Shown here: positions 14,016-24,469 of the stretch, piece after piece
Layout: each line of letters opens with the position of its first letter
How positions within the stretch are numbered: position 1 is the stretch's first letter
DNA from: Cladorhizidae sp. MBARI D1340-BT2
Taxonomy: Eukaryota; Porifera; Demospongiae; Poecilosclerida; Cladorhizidae
Direction: 5' to 3'
NCBI GenBank assembly: GCA_028752905.1
Contig: JAQNBH010000067.1
Coordinates: 1-64,000 of the forward strand
Length of the DNA stretch: 64,000 nt
The notes under the pieces: model-generated
What the model was told of the DNA's origin: nothing
Databases searched by the model: none
What the model saw: the letters and a program-made list of their open reading frames with translations, nothing else
Program-made: the position numbers and the translations under genes

Positions 14016-15249
14016 TGCCATGAGCTAACTCAGAGGCAACCACATGTCTCCCGTACAGACCTACTCTCTCACTGGTGCCATGAGCTAACTCAGAGGCAAC
14101 CACATGTCTCCCGTACAGATCACTGGTGCCATGAGCTAACTCAGAGGCAACCACATGTCTCCCATACAGACCTACTCTCTCACTGGTGCCATGAGCTAAC
14201 TCAGAGGCAACCACGTCTCCCGTACAGACCTACTCTCTCACTGGTGCCATGAGCTAACTCAGAGGCAACCACACGTCTCCCGTACAGATCACTGGTGCCA
14301 TGAGCTAACTCAGAGGCAACCACATGTCTCCCATACAGACCTACTCTCTCACTGGTGCCATGAGCTAACTCAGAGGCAACCACATGTCTCCCGTACAGAC
14401 CTACTCTCTCACTGGTGCCATGAGCTAACTCAGAGGCAACCACACGTCTCCCGTACAGATCACTGGTGCCATGAGCTAACTCAGAGGCAACCACATGTCT
14501 CCCATACAGACCTACTCTCTCACTGGTGCCATGAGCTAACTCAGAGGCAACCACATGTCTCCCGTACAGACCTACTCTGTCACTCGTGCCATGAGCTAAC
14601 TCAGAGGCAACCACATGTCTCCCATACAGACCTACTCTCTCACTGGTGCCATGAGCTAACTCAGAGGCAACCACATGTCTCTCGTACAGACCTACTCTCT
14701 CAATGGTGCCATGAGCTAACTCAGAGGCAACCACATGTCTCCCGTACAGACCTACTCTCTCACTGGTGCCATGAGCTAACTCAGAGGCAACCACATGTCT
14801 CCCGTACAGACCTACTCTGTCACTGGTGCCATGAGCTAACCCAGAGGCAACCACATGTCTCGCGTACAGACCTACTCTCTCACTGGTGCCATGAGCTAAC
14901 TCAGAGGCAACCACATGTCTCCCGTACAGACCTACTCTGTCACTGGTGCCATGAGCTAACTCAGAGGCAACCACATGTCTCCCGTACAGACCTACTCTCT
15001 CACTGGTGCCATGAGCTAACTCAGAGGCAACCACATGTCTCCCATACAGACCTACTCTCTCACTGGTGCCATGAGCTAATTCAGAGGCAACCACATGTCT
15101 CCCGTACAGACCTACTCTCTCACTGGTGCCATGAGCTAACTCAGAGGCAACCACATGTCTCCCGTACAGACCTACTCTCTCACTGGTGCCATGAGCTAAC
15201 TCAGAGGCAACCACATGTCTCCCATACAGATCTACTGTCCCACTAGTGA
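14016..15249. repeat. 60-bp minisatellite, 21 copies with 9-bp-deleted variants
   Basis: Twenty-one copies of a unit begin GGTGCCATGAGCTAACTCAG and include CAACCACATGTCTCCCGTAC and CTACTCTCTCACT. Most copies are exactly 60 bp. Three lack 9 bp (GACCTACTCTCTCACT shortened to GATCACT, near 14118, 14287 and 14457), and one has a 2-bp loss near 14213. The commonest substitution is CCCGTAC/CCCATAC. Both unit lengths (60 and 51) are multiples of 3, which keeps one reverse frame open for long stretches. The 5' edge lies in a partial copy (GTGCTGCCATG) and the 3' edge decays at TCTACTGTCCCACTAGTG. Confidence 0.97.
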
Positions 15250-15385
15250 CCTGAAAATAAGGCAACATAAATAAATAATTTATAAGCTGATGTCCAAGTA
15301 GCAGATGACATACAGTAACTGAGTGTGTGTTAATGGTCTGTATTTGTGCAGCAGGACATTGTCTTGTCTTGAGTGAGTGAGGCAC
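14201..15385 (-). other. Open reverse frame over the minisatellite: 20-residue repeats, coding status unproven
   Basis: On the minus strand, 394 codons are open. About 49 non-repeated residues at the start include a hydrophobic stretch around LLLGHQLINYLFML. These are followed by repeats of VGLYGRHVVASELAHGTSER (20 residues) and 17-residue versions lacking VG and part of the neighbouring SER. The frame breaks where a 2-bp loss (near 14213) shifts the repeat, and the same peptide continues in another frame to 13939. The commonest DNA variant (TAC/TAT) is silent in this frame, but others change residues (E/D, H/R, G/A, S/I). No signal peptide, splice context or family match is seen. A multiple-of-3 repeat without stops explains the openness, so I do not call it a gene. 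Confidence 0.15.
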
Positions 15386-15513
15386 CTTAACAAGGAACAG
15401 GGGTCAGGGTTTGAGCTGGAGATAACAAATAAAAATTAGAGATGGGAGAGGGAGGGGGTATCCTTTTTGCCACCCCCCCAATATAAATCTCTGGGGGATA
15501 AACAGGGGCGAGT

Positions 15514-16455
15514 TGGCTGCAGACGTTCCAACCCTTCAGATTTTTTCGGGAGTCTCCCGAATTTGGACCCAATCTCCTGATCTCCCGATTTTCATAAAAT
15601 TCTCCCGATTTTTAAAAATTCAGCTGCTAAATCCAGAATAGCAGCTAACACAAATTCATAGACTATCACAAATCCTACAGACTGTTGTTCTTTCCTTCCA
15701 CAACCACCGCGACCGTGGCAGTTGTACGCGTTGTACGCGGACTTATAGCCGAGTTGCCGTTATTATATTATATATACCGTATTCGACTTGTATTTAGTTC
15801 AAGTTGAGCAATGCGCTTGCGCAGTGCCAAGCCAGTCTTCGCTAGCATTTTTTGGTGCGTCATTGTGGTTGTGATTGACATTGAGCTAGGCAGTAGTTGG
15901 CTGGCAAGAGTTCTTAATCACTATCGTAATCTACAATGAGTTCGTTATGTTCGATCTGTTCTTCATCCTCTTCGTCCAAGCAAGCAAATCGATCTTCTCC
16001 ACTGTCACTTCCTTCCAACAGCTGGCGAGTAGCTTGAGTAATGGCTGGGATAGCTAAAGCTGCTGCTTTATCAACTTTGAGGCAGTGAATTTCTCCATCT
16101 TCAGACCCGTCCTGGTCCACCTTCACAGTGATGCCACAAGCACGAAATGATTTCGCAGACAAGCTAATGATAAACGACTGCGCGTGTGCAAGAGTATTAG
16201 CTTGGTGTGCTCCATTTGGAGTTCGGCTTTCAGAGCTATTCCTATTGATTTTGCTACCTATATACTTTATTCTAGTTGGATGAAGTGAATTTTATCATTA
16301 TATTTAACTTTTTATAAATATTTACATTGTTTCTGTAACTATATAGCTATACACAAGAATTGTGAGAAATCTCCCTAATTTATGCAAAATCTACCGAATT
16401 TTCTTGTAACGCCCTCCCTAATTTTCAATTCTGGGGGTTGGAACGTCTGTGGCTG
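15514..16455. mobile_element. Non-autonomous TIR transposon (element 1), pogo/Tigger-derived
   Basis: A 930-bp element (15520-16449) is bounded by 15-bp perfect terminal inverted repeats, CAGACGTTCCAACCC at the left and its complement at the right. It is flanked by a directly abutting 6-bp duplication TGGCTG (15514-15519 and 16450-16455). Just inside the left end lies a near-perfect palindrome, CGGGAGTCTCCCG, and CTCCCGATTTT-type motifs recur; the right end has related CTCCCTAATTT motifs. The body carries the C-terminal end of a transposase reading frame on the minus strand. This is therefore an internally deleted copy of a larger element. Its ends resemble those of element 2 (20654-21911). 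A 6-bp duplication rather than TA is unusual for a pogo relative. Confidence 0.8.
15914..16291 (-). pseudogene. C-terminal fragment of a pogo/Tigger-like (DDE_1) transposase
   Basis: The minus-strand frame is open from a stop at 16292-16294 to the stop at 15914. The upstream part (to about 16210) looks like junk joined at a deletion. From there it reads AQSFIISLSAKSFRACGIT, then DGSED-IHCLK, and ends in an acidic tail (LDEEDEEQ, VDYDSD). Established knowledge: pogo/Tigger and CENP-B-like transposases typically end their DDE domain region with a segment of the form SF..CGI..DGSED followed by an acidic tail, and this fragment fits. The catalytic DDD core and the N-terminal DNA-binding domains are absent here. 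It lies in the same orientation within its element as the N-terminal fragment in element 2. It is not functional; the family assignment comes from motif recall, not a search. Confidence 0.65.
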
Positions 16456-17588
16456 ATAGCTACAACTCTGTGAGGCACAGTTGACGTGATATCAGAAACT
16501 CAGCCCCTCTAGGTCCTCCCCTCCCCCTCTCTCACGCACACTCAGTATATTCACAAGATAAGAATGCTTCATTAAATAATACATCTGTAGACCACACACA
16601 TCTGTTGACCCTTTACCAACTGAAACATCATCCAGTTCATGCCTTTCATGGTGAGGGAAAACCCCCATTTCCACCTAAGGATTACTGTACTTACTGTGAG
16701 CTACACCCTCACCCTCACAAAGTTGGTAAAGGGTTCACTCACGAGAAATAGAATACCTGCATTTCATGAGGAACACATATCCACATGTGAACACACCCTC
16801 TCAGCATGGCTCTAGAGATATCACTCCTAGTATTGTGAATTGTGCTGGACCGTTAGCTAGCTAGTGATTTCTATTCCCATGCCCTGTCTCCCTACTTTAA
16901 TAAGGCTAAAAGTACAACTAGCGTCCAGCACCTGCAACTATGCCATGAATCACTCGACCTCATAGAGCTGAAGACATCTTCCTGAGAACATGACCAGCTA
17001 TATTATATGCCCAGACTTCAGCACCTCCCACACAAAACACACCTGCTGATTATGAGTCTCTTGCAAGCACTGCAGTTGCTCGCCAGAGACACCATCCCAA
17101 ATTACCTTTATACAATGGGTGTGGTCTCTTCAAACCACACCCTTACTCCGGGGAAAATTAATATCGCTCATTTTTTTCATAGAACAAACTGAAAAGAGGT
17201 GTGGTTATCAGACACAGCTAATATGCCTAGACTTCAGCACCTCCCACAACAAAGCATATTAGACAGACATGCGTAATTAGCAAGTGCATTACAAAACCAC
17301 GACTCTTTCCCCACAATAATTATTACAGACATATTGCCTCAAGGAAACTATCCTCCATACAGTAATGATAGCAACATTAATTGCAAAGGCAGTATAATAG
17401 TGGTGCTCATTATAAAGAGTCTTATAAGTGGGTGTGGTCTACTAACACTTTTCTGTCCTGTTTCTATTCCATAGTCAAGCAGCTGCTTACAAGAAGTTAC
17501 TCAGTGTAACTCCAGAACTACCCAATCATAGATACCACACTTTACCATAATTATTACTAAAGGAGACACATGTCCCTATGCATAATTA
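16456..17588. other. Unique spacer with short inverted and direct repeats, no gene seen
   Basis: No supported gene. Within it, TGACCCTTTACCAAC (16606-16620) and GTTGGTAAAGGGTTCA (16722-16737) form an inverted pair 132 bp long overall, possibly a miniature inverted-repeat element without a clear target duplication. AGACTTCAGCACCTCCCACA occurs twice (17013-17032, 17229-17248), marking a local duplication 216 bp apart. Short open frames at 16492-16674 (minus) and 17007-17192 (plus) have no recognisable features. Confidence 0.5.
17117..17142. other. Perfect 9-bp stem hairpin built from CACCC boxes
   Basis: GGGTGTGGT (17117-17125) and ACCACACCC (17134-17142) pair perfectly around the 8-nt loop CTCTTCAA. 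The arm sequence is the same GGTGTGG/CCACACC motif that recurs elsewhere in the spacer, for example near 17197, 17432, 18127 and 22961. Confidence 0.5.
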
Positions 17589-17589
17589 T

Positions 17590-17800
17590 GCACACACACA
17601 CACACACACACACATAGATACATGCATCATATGTCCCTTCATATATGTATTTAATACACACACACATAGATACTTGCATCATATGTCCCTATGTATTTAA
17701 TATACACACACATAGATACATGCATCATATGTCCCTATGTATTTAATATAGATACATGCATCATATGTCCCTATGTATTTAATATACACACACATATTAC
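17590..17800. repeat. CA microsatellite followed by a 46/36-bp minisatellite
   Basis: A (CA)n run at 17590-17614 is followed by about four copies of a unit containing GATACATGCATCATATGTCC and CTATGTATTTAATATA plus a short CA run. Successive starts (17669, 17715, 17751) give periods of 46 and 36; the shorter copy lacks the CACACACATA part. Confidence 0.9.
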
Positions 17801-17881
17801 ATGCATCATAATCAGTTATCTAGTGTTGCTGAAGGTCTGTTATCAACTATTGTCATAAGCGTAACCTTCTGAGGAAAATTT

Positions 17882-18117
<236 letters not shown>

Positions 18118-19606
18118 TAATTATTGGAGGTGTGGTCCCTATATTGGTGTTACTCTCGTGTTAAAGTGGCAGACAAGCAGATGCCTCAGGCATTATAAAA
18201 TGCTGGTATTATTAATGCATTATTGAGCTGAGGTGCAGCAGGTGTGGCTGGGGGAGGAAGAGGAAAGGTGCTGGGAAGAACACTTTTTTGGCTTCCCTCT
18301 TTAGGTGGCCAACGAAGACTGGAGCTAAAAATGGCCGAACACAAAGTTAGTGACTGCCAGTGAGTTTTACTCGTATTGGACATTTTCTATTGGACCATGA
18401 AAATGTATTATTTATTTATTTATCATTTTTGTAGCCTGCATTTTGAAATACTGGCAGAGTGCACTGTGTGCTCCAATAATGATCTACTTGAAGAGAAGAA
18501 CACACAATTATAAGAGCAACAACTTCTCAAATTTCAGTTGTTGTACTTCCTTCCCTAAACTTTTGCTCCACAAAGACAACACAGTGTGAGGAGCAGAATT
18601 CAGAGACACCTATGATCCTTGGAAGAAATCTTATAATGGAAAATAAAACAAAACATGGGCACATTAAGCTGCAATGACCTTTAAACCTTCGTGCTTATAA
18701 TCAACTTGAAATTGTAAGTAGGTTATTATAATGATATTATGTCAACTGAGAGTTCATTGAGAACCTATGACTATTGCAACCAAGCTACCTGGCTATACTA
18801 AGTCAACCATATATACTAAGTCAATATATACTAAGTCAACCATATATATATATCTTATTACAATGACCTTCTAATGACCTTCTCACCAGAGATTAAATTT
18901 CAAGTTGATTTATTGTAATATCGTGATGTCAACTGAGAGTTGGTTCATGGATCATATCTTACCTGTAACTTCTGGATGCACACTCCCTTAGCTTGCAATT
19001 GCTTTAGGTCTTCCAGCGGTGCGGTAAGGTACATCTATTCCAGTGCTACACTTGAATGCACGACCCTTTTCCATTTGCTCTGAGGAAAAGGAAAAGGATC
19101 GACAATGCGCAACTTGGACTTGTGTTCACGCGGTCAGTAATTTTGTAGTTCCTCCAGCATATTAGTCTCTTATGCAATAGGCAAGCTAGTTAGCTATATT
19201 TACAAGCGACTTGCTATCTGCTTGCTGGGGTTCAGCAACTACGAGACTCCCTTTTCATAGATTATGCTGCGACGATTTTAGGGTGACTAATTATCTGTGA
19301 CAAGACCCACCGCGCCTTAATTATAGTTAGCAGTTTCTTGTTGTTATTTAGGATTGGAGCTCCAGGAAGCTTTATATTTTTCTCAGCCAAGTTTGGTGGC
19401 AGGGCATAAACAGAAGAGGCTGGAAAATCTTTCCTGGCATCCTTGATTGTAGATTTTTAAACCTCCCTGTCTCTGGGCATTATTCTCATCACTATGAATG
19501 CAGCAAAGGAAATCTTGCATGAACTTCATGTATTAAGAGCCTTGGTAGAAGATCAGCTACAACCACTTTCAAATATGTGCTAACATTTGCACATGATAAA
19601 TGCAGT
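18118..19606. other. Unique AT-rich spacer, no supported gene
   Basis: No exon is convincing. TATACTAAGTCAA is repeated three times near 18796-18845. A diverged pair containing ATGTCAACTGAGAGTT lies at about 18700-18765 and 18898-18955, indicating an old local duplication. The part around 19000-19320 is richer in CpG than its flanks and might be a promoter or first exon, but nothing readable supports this. Open frames of 60-70 codons here lack features. Confidence 0.45.
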
Positions 19607-20195
19607 GTTGCCATAATTTTTCCAAATTACTCGCCCAATTTTTTGGGCAACAAAAAATCCAAACAAAATCCAAACAACAATTTCATGAGAAATAACATAC
19701 TAAAGTGTGTTCATAGCATTTTACATGTCTTTAATAGTTCAGTGTTCGGTCTAAATTCTTCTGGTAACCTTGAAGTATATACTGGGTTATGAAGATGCCA
19801 TAGCTAACTCTCTCTGACACTCACTGTGAAAGATTCTAACTCTTTCACAAATCAGGCTTTAAATACCCAACCAGATAGCTCATGCATGAGCATGCACATA
19901 GATCAAAGGGTTCTGGCTCTGCACAGAACAGGTGACCATATAATAACACAGGACTGGCAGGAATATTCCTGAGACCAAGTGACCACATGAATATTCCTGC
20001 ACAGACCAGGTGACCACAAAATGACCACACTCAGCTAATACCACAGAGTGGTTTTGAAATAGGCTGCACATGGTCATGAAATTAATGTCAAACAATAAAT
20101 CCAAACATTTATTGATAAAATCCAAACAGAAAATCTAAGGGTCAAAAATCCAAACAGTTTGGATAAAATCCAACACTATGGCAACACTGTAAATG
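19607..20195. mobile_element. hAT-like miniature transposon with 6-bp target duplication (element 3)
   Basis: A 577-bp element (19613-20189) has 13-bp perfect terminal inverted repeats CAGTGTTGCCATA. The 6-bp direct repeat TAAATG abuts both ends (19607-19612, 20190-20195). The octamer ATCCAAAC recurs near both ends in direct orientation (around 19660-19680 and 20098-20160), like the subterminal binding sites of hAT elements. The middle has small repeats of GGTGACCA and GAATATTCCTG. There is no transposase: the reverse frames of 61-81 codons in it show no domain. The TIR sequence is typical of hAT elements, which usually make 8-bp (sometimes 5-6-bp) duplications; the class is inferred. Confidence 0.8.
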
Positions 20196-20653
20196 GAGGA
20201 CTAATCAAATGCAATTCTATAGCTAGTATAATCCAACAAAATGCTGAGATTACATGCAGGTCCTCTTTATTCTTAGAAGAAGATTCTCAGTAGACAAACT
20301 GAGTGTAAACTATATAATGTGCTATATAGAAATAAATACAGTTGATACACTTGCAGAAGTCTTATAATTATGTATACATACATATATACATAAGGTTACA
20401 GAGTATTAAGCTGTAGCACAGTGCAACCACTGTTAGCTGAATAGGGGAATTTTATAGTTAGGCCACCCTGGTCCCCAGCTGGCTACATCAGGAGCTTCTC
20501 CATTGCCAGCAGAGCATATGCTAATGCACCTTCTGTATCTAAACTTTTCTCTCCACAGAGCGAGCCTTTCATGAAAGCAACTGACCATTCACTTCTTTTT
20601 GAGAAAGCATCTAGCTGCTGCACCAGCTCAGCTAGGCCCAGTCACACACACGT
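20196..20653. other. Unique spacer, possible splice acceptor, no gene called
   Basis: Mostly AT-rich. A pyrimidine-rich acceptor-like sequence CTTTTCTCTCCACAG near 20545-20558 precedes a short plus-strand frame, which runs straight into element 2. This could be an exon interrupted by the insertion, but no product is recognisable. Confidence 0.3.
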
Positions 20654-20812
20654 TAGACCTGCCAACCCCAGAGTCATGAAAATCTGGAGATACCCCAAAA
20701 AATCCTCAAAAAATCCTCAAAAAATCTGGAGATTTGGTATAAAATCTAGTTATCATTTGCATCAAGTCATAACATAAGCATGATAAGCATACTAAATTAA
20801 TTTTCCCCCATT

Positions 20813-20830
20813 CCCCCCCCCCCCCCCCCC
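20813..20830. repeat. Poly-C tract inside element 2
   Basis: Eighteen consecutive C residues follow CCCCCATT. Such tracts slip readily and are hard to sequence, so the length is uncertain. The opposite strand could form G-quadruplexes. Confidence 0.9.
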
Positions 20831-21388
20831 AAATAATAACACACTGCTTATCAGTTGAATGATTATGAATTATAGCAAGAAGTTTCCCCTTTTGCATGGT
20901 CTAAAATTTTCTCATCAGGCACCCAGCGGAACAGGGAACTTCAGATTCAGGGAATGCTAGCTTCATGGCTAGAATGCTTGACAAAGTGCCATCAAGCTTC
21001 ATTGCCGAGCGTCTGTCTTATTCTTTCCGACAATGCTCAAGTCATTCCTCTTCAGCATTACTCTGAGGGAGGACAACAACTACCTCAGCAACACGAAATA
21101 GGTATTTGAAACACTGACAAGGTAGTTCGGATAAGCAAAAAGTTCGGATATGCACAAAAAAAACACACACAAATTGATATTGATATTGATATTGAGATAT
21201 CAAATATTAATCATAGAAAGCAATTAAAATGCTGAATCACTTTGGAACTATTTTCAATATACTTTTAATCTGCAGGTCCTTTGGTTAATAAGAAGCTCAC
21301 TTCCTGATACTAGAAGGATTTAGGTCCTCAGTAACTGGCATGCTGTTTTACATAATTATATATAATTATACATATTTTTTATAATTAT

Positions 21389-21744
21389 TCATAATGTTGT
21401 ATTTTCTCTGAGCAAATAGTCCACCGACTGCAGTGCCTTGGGGCTTGCCCACTTTTTCTGAACGAACCACAGATATAAAGCATTTTCTAGTTGCTCGTCT
21501 TTAGCAAGGCGCATGACTTTGCGAGTTCCCCGACAGTCAAGGTTGTCCGCGAACTCTCGAAGTTTGGCATCGTTCTTGTTATTGTCTACTTCTCTACGCC
21601 TTACTCTTCCGCTAGTCCGGCTTGATTGGCTCCATTTGATATCTTGCTTAGCATGGCTATCTTTGACTTGATCGACAAAACTACTCTCTTCCTTTTGCTG
21701 AACATGTGAAACTTACGTAAACGATTTGGCAGATCGACGACCAT
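21389..21744 (-). pseudogene. N-terminal DNA-binding fragment of a pogo/Tigger-like transposase, frameshifted
   Basis: On the minus strand, an in-frame ATG at 21744 (a second at 21705) opens a frame containing SKRKRVVLSIKSKIAML and ending GLAEE then TAA at 21601. This resembles the first helix-turn-helix (CENP-B N-terminal/psq type) of pogo/Tigger proteins. A different frame then continues from about 21604 with KLREFADNLDC, DEQLENALYLWFVQKK and PKALQS, ending TGA at 21389. The ALYLWFVQ core is the hallmark of the second HTH (CENP-B DNA-binding type). The break therefore falls between the two HTH domains, where recognition-helix residues also appear to be missing. The DDE catalytic domain is absent. 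Family assignment rests on motif recognition. Confidence 0.7.
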
Positions 21745-22114
21745 TACCGGGTTTAGAGGTATGTATTATATATTTTTTTAACCTGAACCCTGATCTTTAA
21801 AAAAATCAATTCCTCAAAAAGTCGGGTCAATTGGATATTCAATCGGGAGATCTTGAGATTAGTGTTGAAATCGGGTGACACCCGGCAGCATCGGGTGAGT
21901 TGGCAGGTCTGCCGGGGCCGCGGGCGTGACGTACACACACATGCACACCCTCATGACTATTCTGTTGATGCTCCTTACCAATTCTTGTGCTTGGCTGAAT
22001 TAAGAAACAGCCATGGGATTCTTATAATAGAACATGGACATGCTGTATGCTAGTTACACTATCACAAGGGGGCAAAAGTTAACATAATTATCAGACTGTG
22101 CTTCAGGATGATTT

Positions 22115-22240
22115 CCCCCCCCCCCCCCCCCCCCCCCACCGCCATATGTTCCATCCTTTTTTTGTTCAATCACCCGGTGTGGTGTGTGCATACCCGTGTG
22201 TGTGGTGTGTGTGTTGTTGTGTGTGGGTGGGTGGGTGGAT
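22115..22240. repeat. Poly-C tract and GT-rich microsatellite
   Basis: Twenty-three consecutive C residues (22115-22137) are followed, after about 40 bp, by an imperfect GT repeat with GGGTGGGTGGGTGG near 22224-22237. The tract length is likely to vary or be miscounted. Confidence 0.9.
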
Positions 22241-22473
22241 ACATAGATAGAGTGATAGACAAAAAACCTGAACTCAACTACTGCACACTATTACACAGAT
22301 ATGTAATTGATGACCTTTACCAGGTAAAATATACAGCAAGCTAATAAATGCACACACTTATGAACTCAACTATTGCACAGACAGGTAATTAATATATAAT
22401 TATGAAGGACTAGAATACTTTTTTTTTAAATCTTGTATTACAGCTTAGGTGTCTGGGCATGTAACATCCCACA

Positions 22474-22708
22474 CTAGTGATGCACCACACTTCCATGGGA
22501 CCAAACTGATGCCATCCGGCTGTTTGCCATGTGATCTGAACACTGCATTGGGTTTGAGTTGAGATGTGATCTTTGCAGATGCCACTGGGATGACATTGAG
22601 CCAAGCACCAGATTCTTTCCACTCTCACAAAATGCACCTATCTTCTTCCCAAGAATGCCTTTCACTCCACCAATCAGTGAACCCAAAAGGGTGATGACCC
22701 TGGGTTCA
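22474..22708 (-). CDS. Candidate terminal exon of an unidentified gene
   Basis: On the minus strand a possible splice acceptor (TTTCTGGTAG, just above 22708) leads into an open frame. It reads EPRVITLLGSLIGGVKG and GKKIGAFCESGKNLVLG, and ends WSHGSVVHH at a TAG (22474). Composition is protein-like, unlike the AT-rich flanks, and the frame has no ATG near its start, as expected for an internal start of an exon. Immediately upstream (on this strand) is an AAT microsatellite, so any preceding exon must lie beyond 22915. No canonical AATAAA is seen right after the stop. I do not recognise the family. It could equally be a chance frame. Confidence 0.3.
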
Positions 22709-22756
22709 CTACCAGAAACATAATTTAATGCTAATCAAGCATTAAATCAAGCATTA

Positions 22757-22757
22757 A

Positions 22758-22820
<63 letters not shown>

Positions 22821-22915
22821 TAGGTGTTAATGAACTTGGTATGTTGTGTTTGCTGTTTGCTCAATAATAAATAATAATAATAATAATAAAATAATAATAA
22901 TAATAAATAAAAAGA
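22757..22915. repeat. Two AAT microsatellite runs
   Basis: A (TAA)n run at 22757-22820 and a second imperfect one at about 22862-22915 are separated by about 40 bp of unique sequence. They give lysine/asparagine- or tyrosine/leucine-rich spurious frames. Confidence 0.95.
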
Positions 22916-24093
22916 TATTAAAACATCAACAAAGAATAATAAATAGAATAATGATGGTGGGTGTGGCTTCAAGTTCAGGCTTGAGAGTGGCTCCCCAGCA
23001 GCCAGGCAAGTCCATTCCACAGTCACGATTGAACTACTCTCACTTTGGTGCTAGGCTGATGTGCAATGCCGCAGTTCTTTCTGTCTTCTGGCCTGGTCCA
23101 AGCATCTAGTCGGAACATCGAGAGAGTAAAATTATTGAGGTCATTCTAATTAATATATAGTAGTAGTAGTAAATAATAACAACAACAACAACATAATGGA
23201 CTTGATCAGGCAAGAGTTAATATCTAAGGTGAAAAATAGAATTCAAAGAAACATCATATTTCTGAAAAGCTTGTTTATAGAACATTATTTGAAGTTATGG
23301 AACATTTTAGTCTCGGACAAGTCAGATTTGTGATTTGTCGAACCTTCTTTTCTGTGACTCGAGATATTTAAAAACCAATTAGCATGGAAATAAATGTATT
23401 TGTAGTTACATAATCCACAAGCGATATTTGAATAATATAAAGTCTTTGCATTGTAAAAATATGGTTTTAGTAGCATTGTGGTGATGAATTCTGTCATCAC
23501 AATTTTCCTTTTTCCTTCCTGTCACACACAACTATCTTAGGCAGACAGCTGAAGGAAAGCATATTATTGGCACACACTTGCACTGGGTGCATGGCAGTTA
23601 TGAAATATTGCTATTTTTCTTTATGTACTAAAGAGGCACTTTTATGAAGTTCCGTTAGCCAGTAATGGAATTTAAACTGTTTTCAGTAAAACTTCTTGAG
23701 CAATCCAACAGCAAGCAATATTATATTCATACAATTTCCTTTCGTTGCATTTCAAAGGCCAGTCCTAACATTTAGCATGAATACACTTTGAGAGTGGTTG
23801 CGACCACTTCTAGAAGTAATTACCAAGTCACCACATGCAAAACAATGGCCAACTATATTAATAGTCTTTCACACTCGACTAGAGGACTTTAGATCATTTT
23901 CTCACCTCCCACAGGTGACATCTTGGTTTCACCTATAAGGGCATATTGTCTGAACTCTTCTTGAAATTGTACATTGTAGTGTACCTGATCTTGCATCAAT
24001 CAGTAAAGCACCCATATGCAGCTACAGGGCTTATAGATCAAGACAGGGTTGGGTCCAATCGGGTTTGGATAAGTGAGGGTTGTACAGTGTTCT
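22916..24093. other. Unique spacer, no supported gene
   Basis: No gene is called. There is a GGGTGTGGC motif at about 22961, small TAG and AAC runs near 23157-23190, and a short sequence AGTAATGGAATTT (about 23661-23673) that reappears inverted at about 25030-25042. A CTCCCACAGGTGACA stretch near 23905-23920 resembles a splice acceptor, but no exon follows it convincingly. Confidence 0.4.
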
Positions 24094-24469
24094 CTTCTTG
24101 GCTGCCCACCACCTACATGTTCTGCCTCTGCTTCTCTCTCACTGCCTCTGGATTGGTGGCTCTGACCTTCTTCTTCCTCACACAGTCTCTCTGCTTCCAG
24201 GCCTGCTCACCATCTCTGCCCTCTTCTGCTCATGTTTCTTACTACTCCTGTAGAGTATGCAGTGAGTTAGTTTGCAATGTTGTTCAGGTCTGAGTCAGCA
24301 TGGCACTCAGTGCTGCTGAGGTACAGCACCACTACCATGAGCAGAAGAGGGAAGAGATGGTGAGCAGGTGCAGAAAGACTCTGAGAGGAAGAAGGCAAGA
24401 GCCACCAACACAGAGGCAGTGAGAGAGAAGAAGAGGCAGAACCTCCGTAGGTGGTGGGCATTCAAGAAG
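24094..24469. repeat. Large imperfect inverted repeat (arms about 140 bp, loop about 100 bp)
   Basis: The left arm (24094-24234, starting CTTCTTGGCTGCCCACCACC and ending TTCTGCTCATG) is the diverged reverse complement of the right arm (24336-24469, starting CATGAGCAGAAGAGG and ending at CAAGAAG). Long stretches match, for example TCACTGCCTCTG, GGTGGCTCT and CACCATCTCT. Scattered substitutions and small gaps show it is not recent. The right arm is coding-like on the plus strand, so the left arm looks like an antisense copy. A transcript across it would fold into a long hairpin. Confidence 0.85.

Larger units (their letters stand above)
20654..21911. mobile_element. Decayed TIR transposon of the pogo/Tigger type (element 2)
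   Basis: A 1,258-bp element is bounded by TAGACCTGCCAAC on the left and the complement of CAGACCTGCCAAC on the right (12 of 13 bases match). The right end carries a subterminal near-palindrome CGGGTGACACCCG, laid out like CGGGAGTCTCCCG in element 1. The left end has AAAATCTGGAGAT-type motifs. A transposase N-terminal remnant lies on the minus strand near the right end, so the right end is the 5' end. There are also an 18-base C run (20813-20830) and a (TTGATA)n run near 21173-21195. No target duplication is seen (ACACGT left, CCGGGG right). Most of the catalytic part is missing. Confidence 0.7.

Noticed and set aside
13905..14252. A 115-residue plus-strand protein over the 60-bp minisatellite
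   Set aside because: It overlaps the reverse frame, simply reads the repeat, and ends where the repeat changes phase; no independent support.
15780..15830. A host promoter with an NRF1-like TGCGCTTGCGCA
   Set aside because: It sits within element 1, downstream of the transposase fragment, so it most likely belongs to the transposon, and the match to the NRF1 site is imperfect.
19845..20125. Cysteine-rich reverse frames of 61 and 81 codons
   Set aside because: They lie inside the hAT-like miniature element and translate its small internal repeats.
22820..23109. Frames of 68 and 87 codons next to the AAT repeats
   Set aside because: Most of their length is the microsatellite; the remaining residues show no recognisable features.
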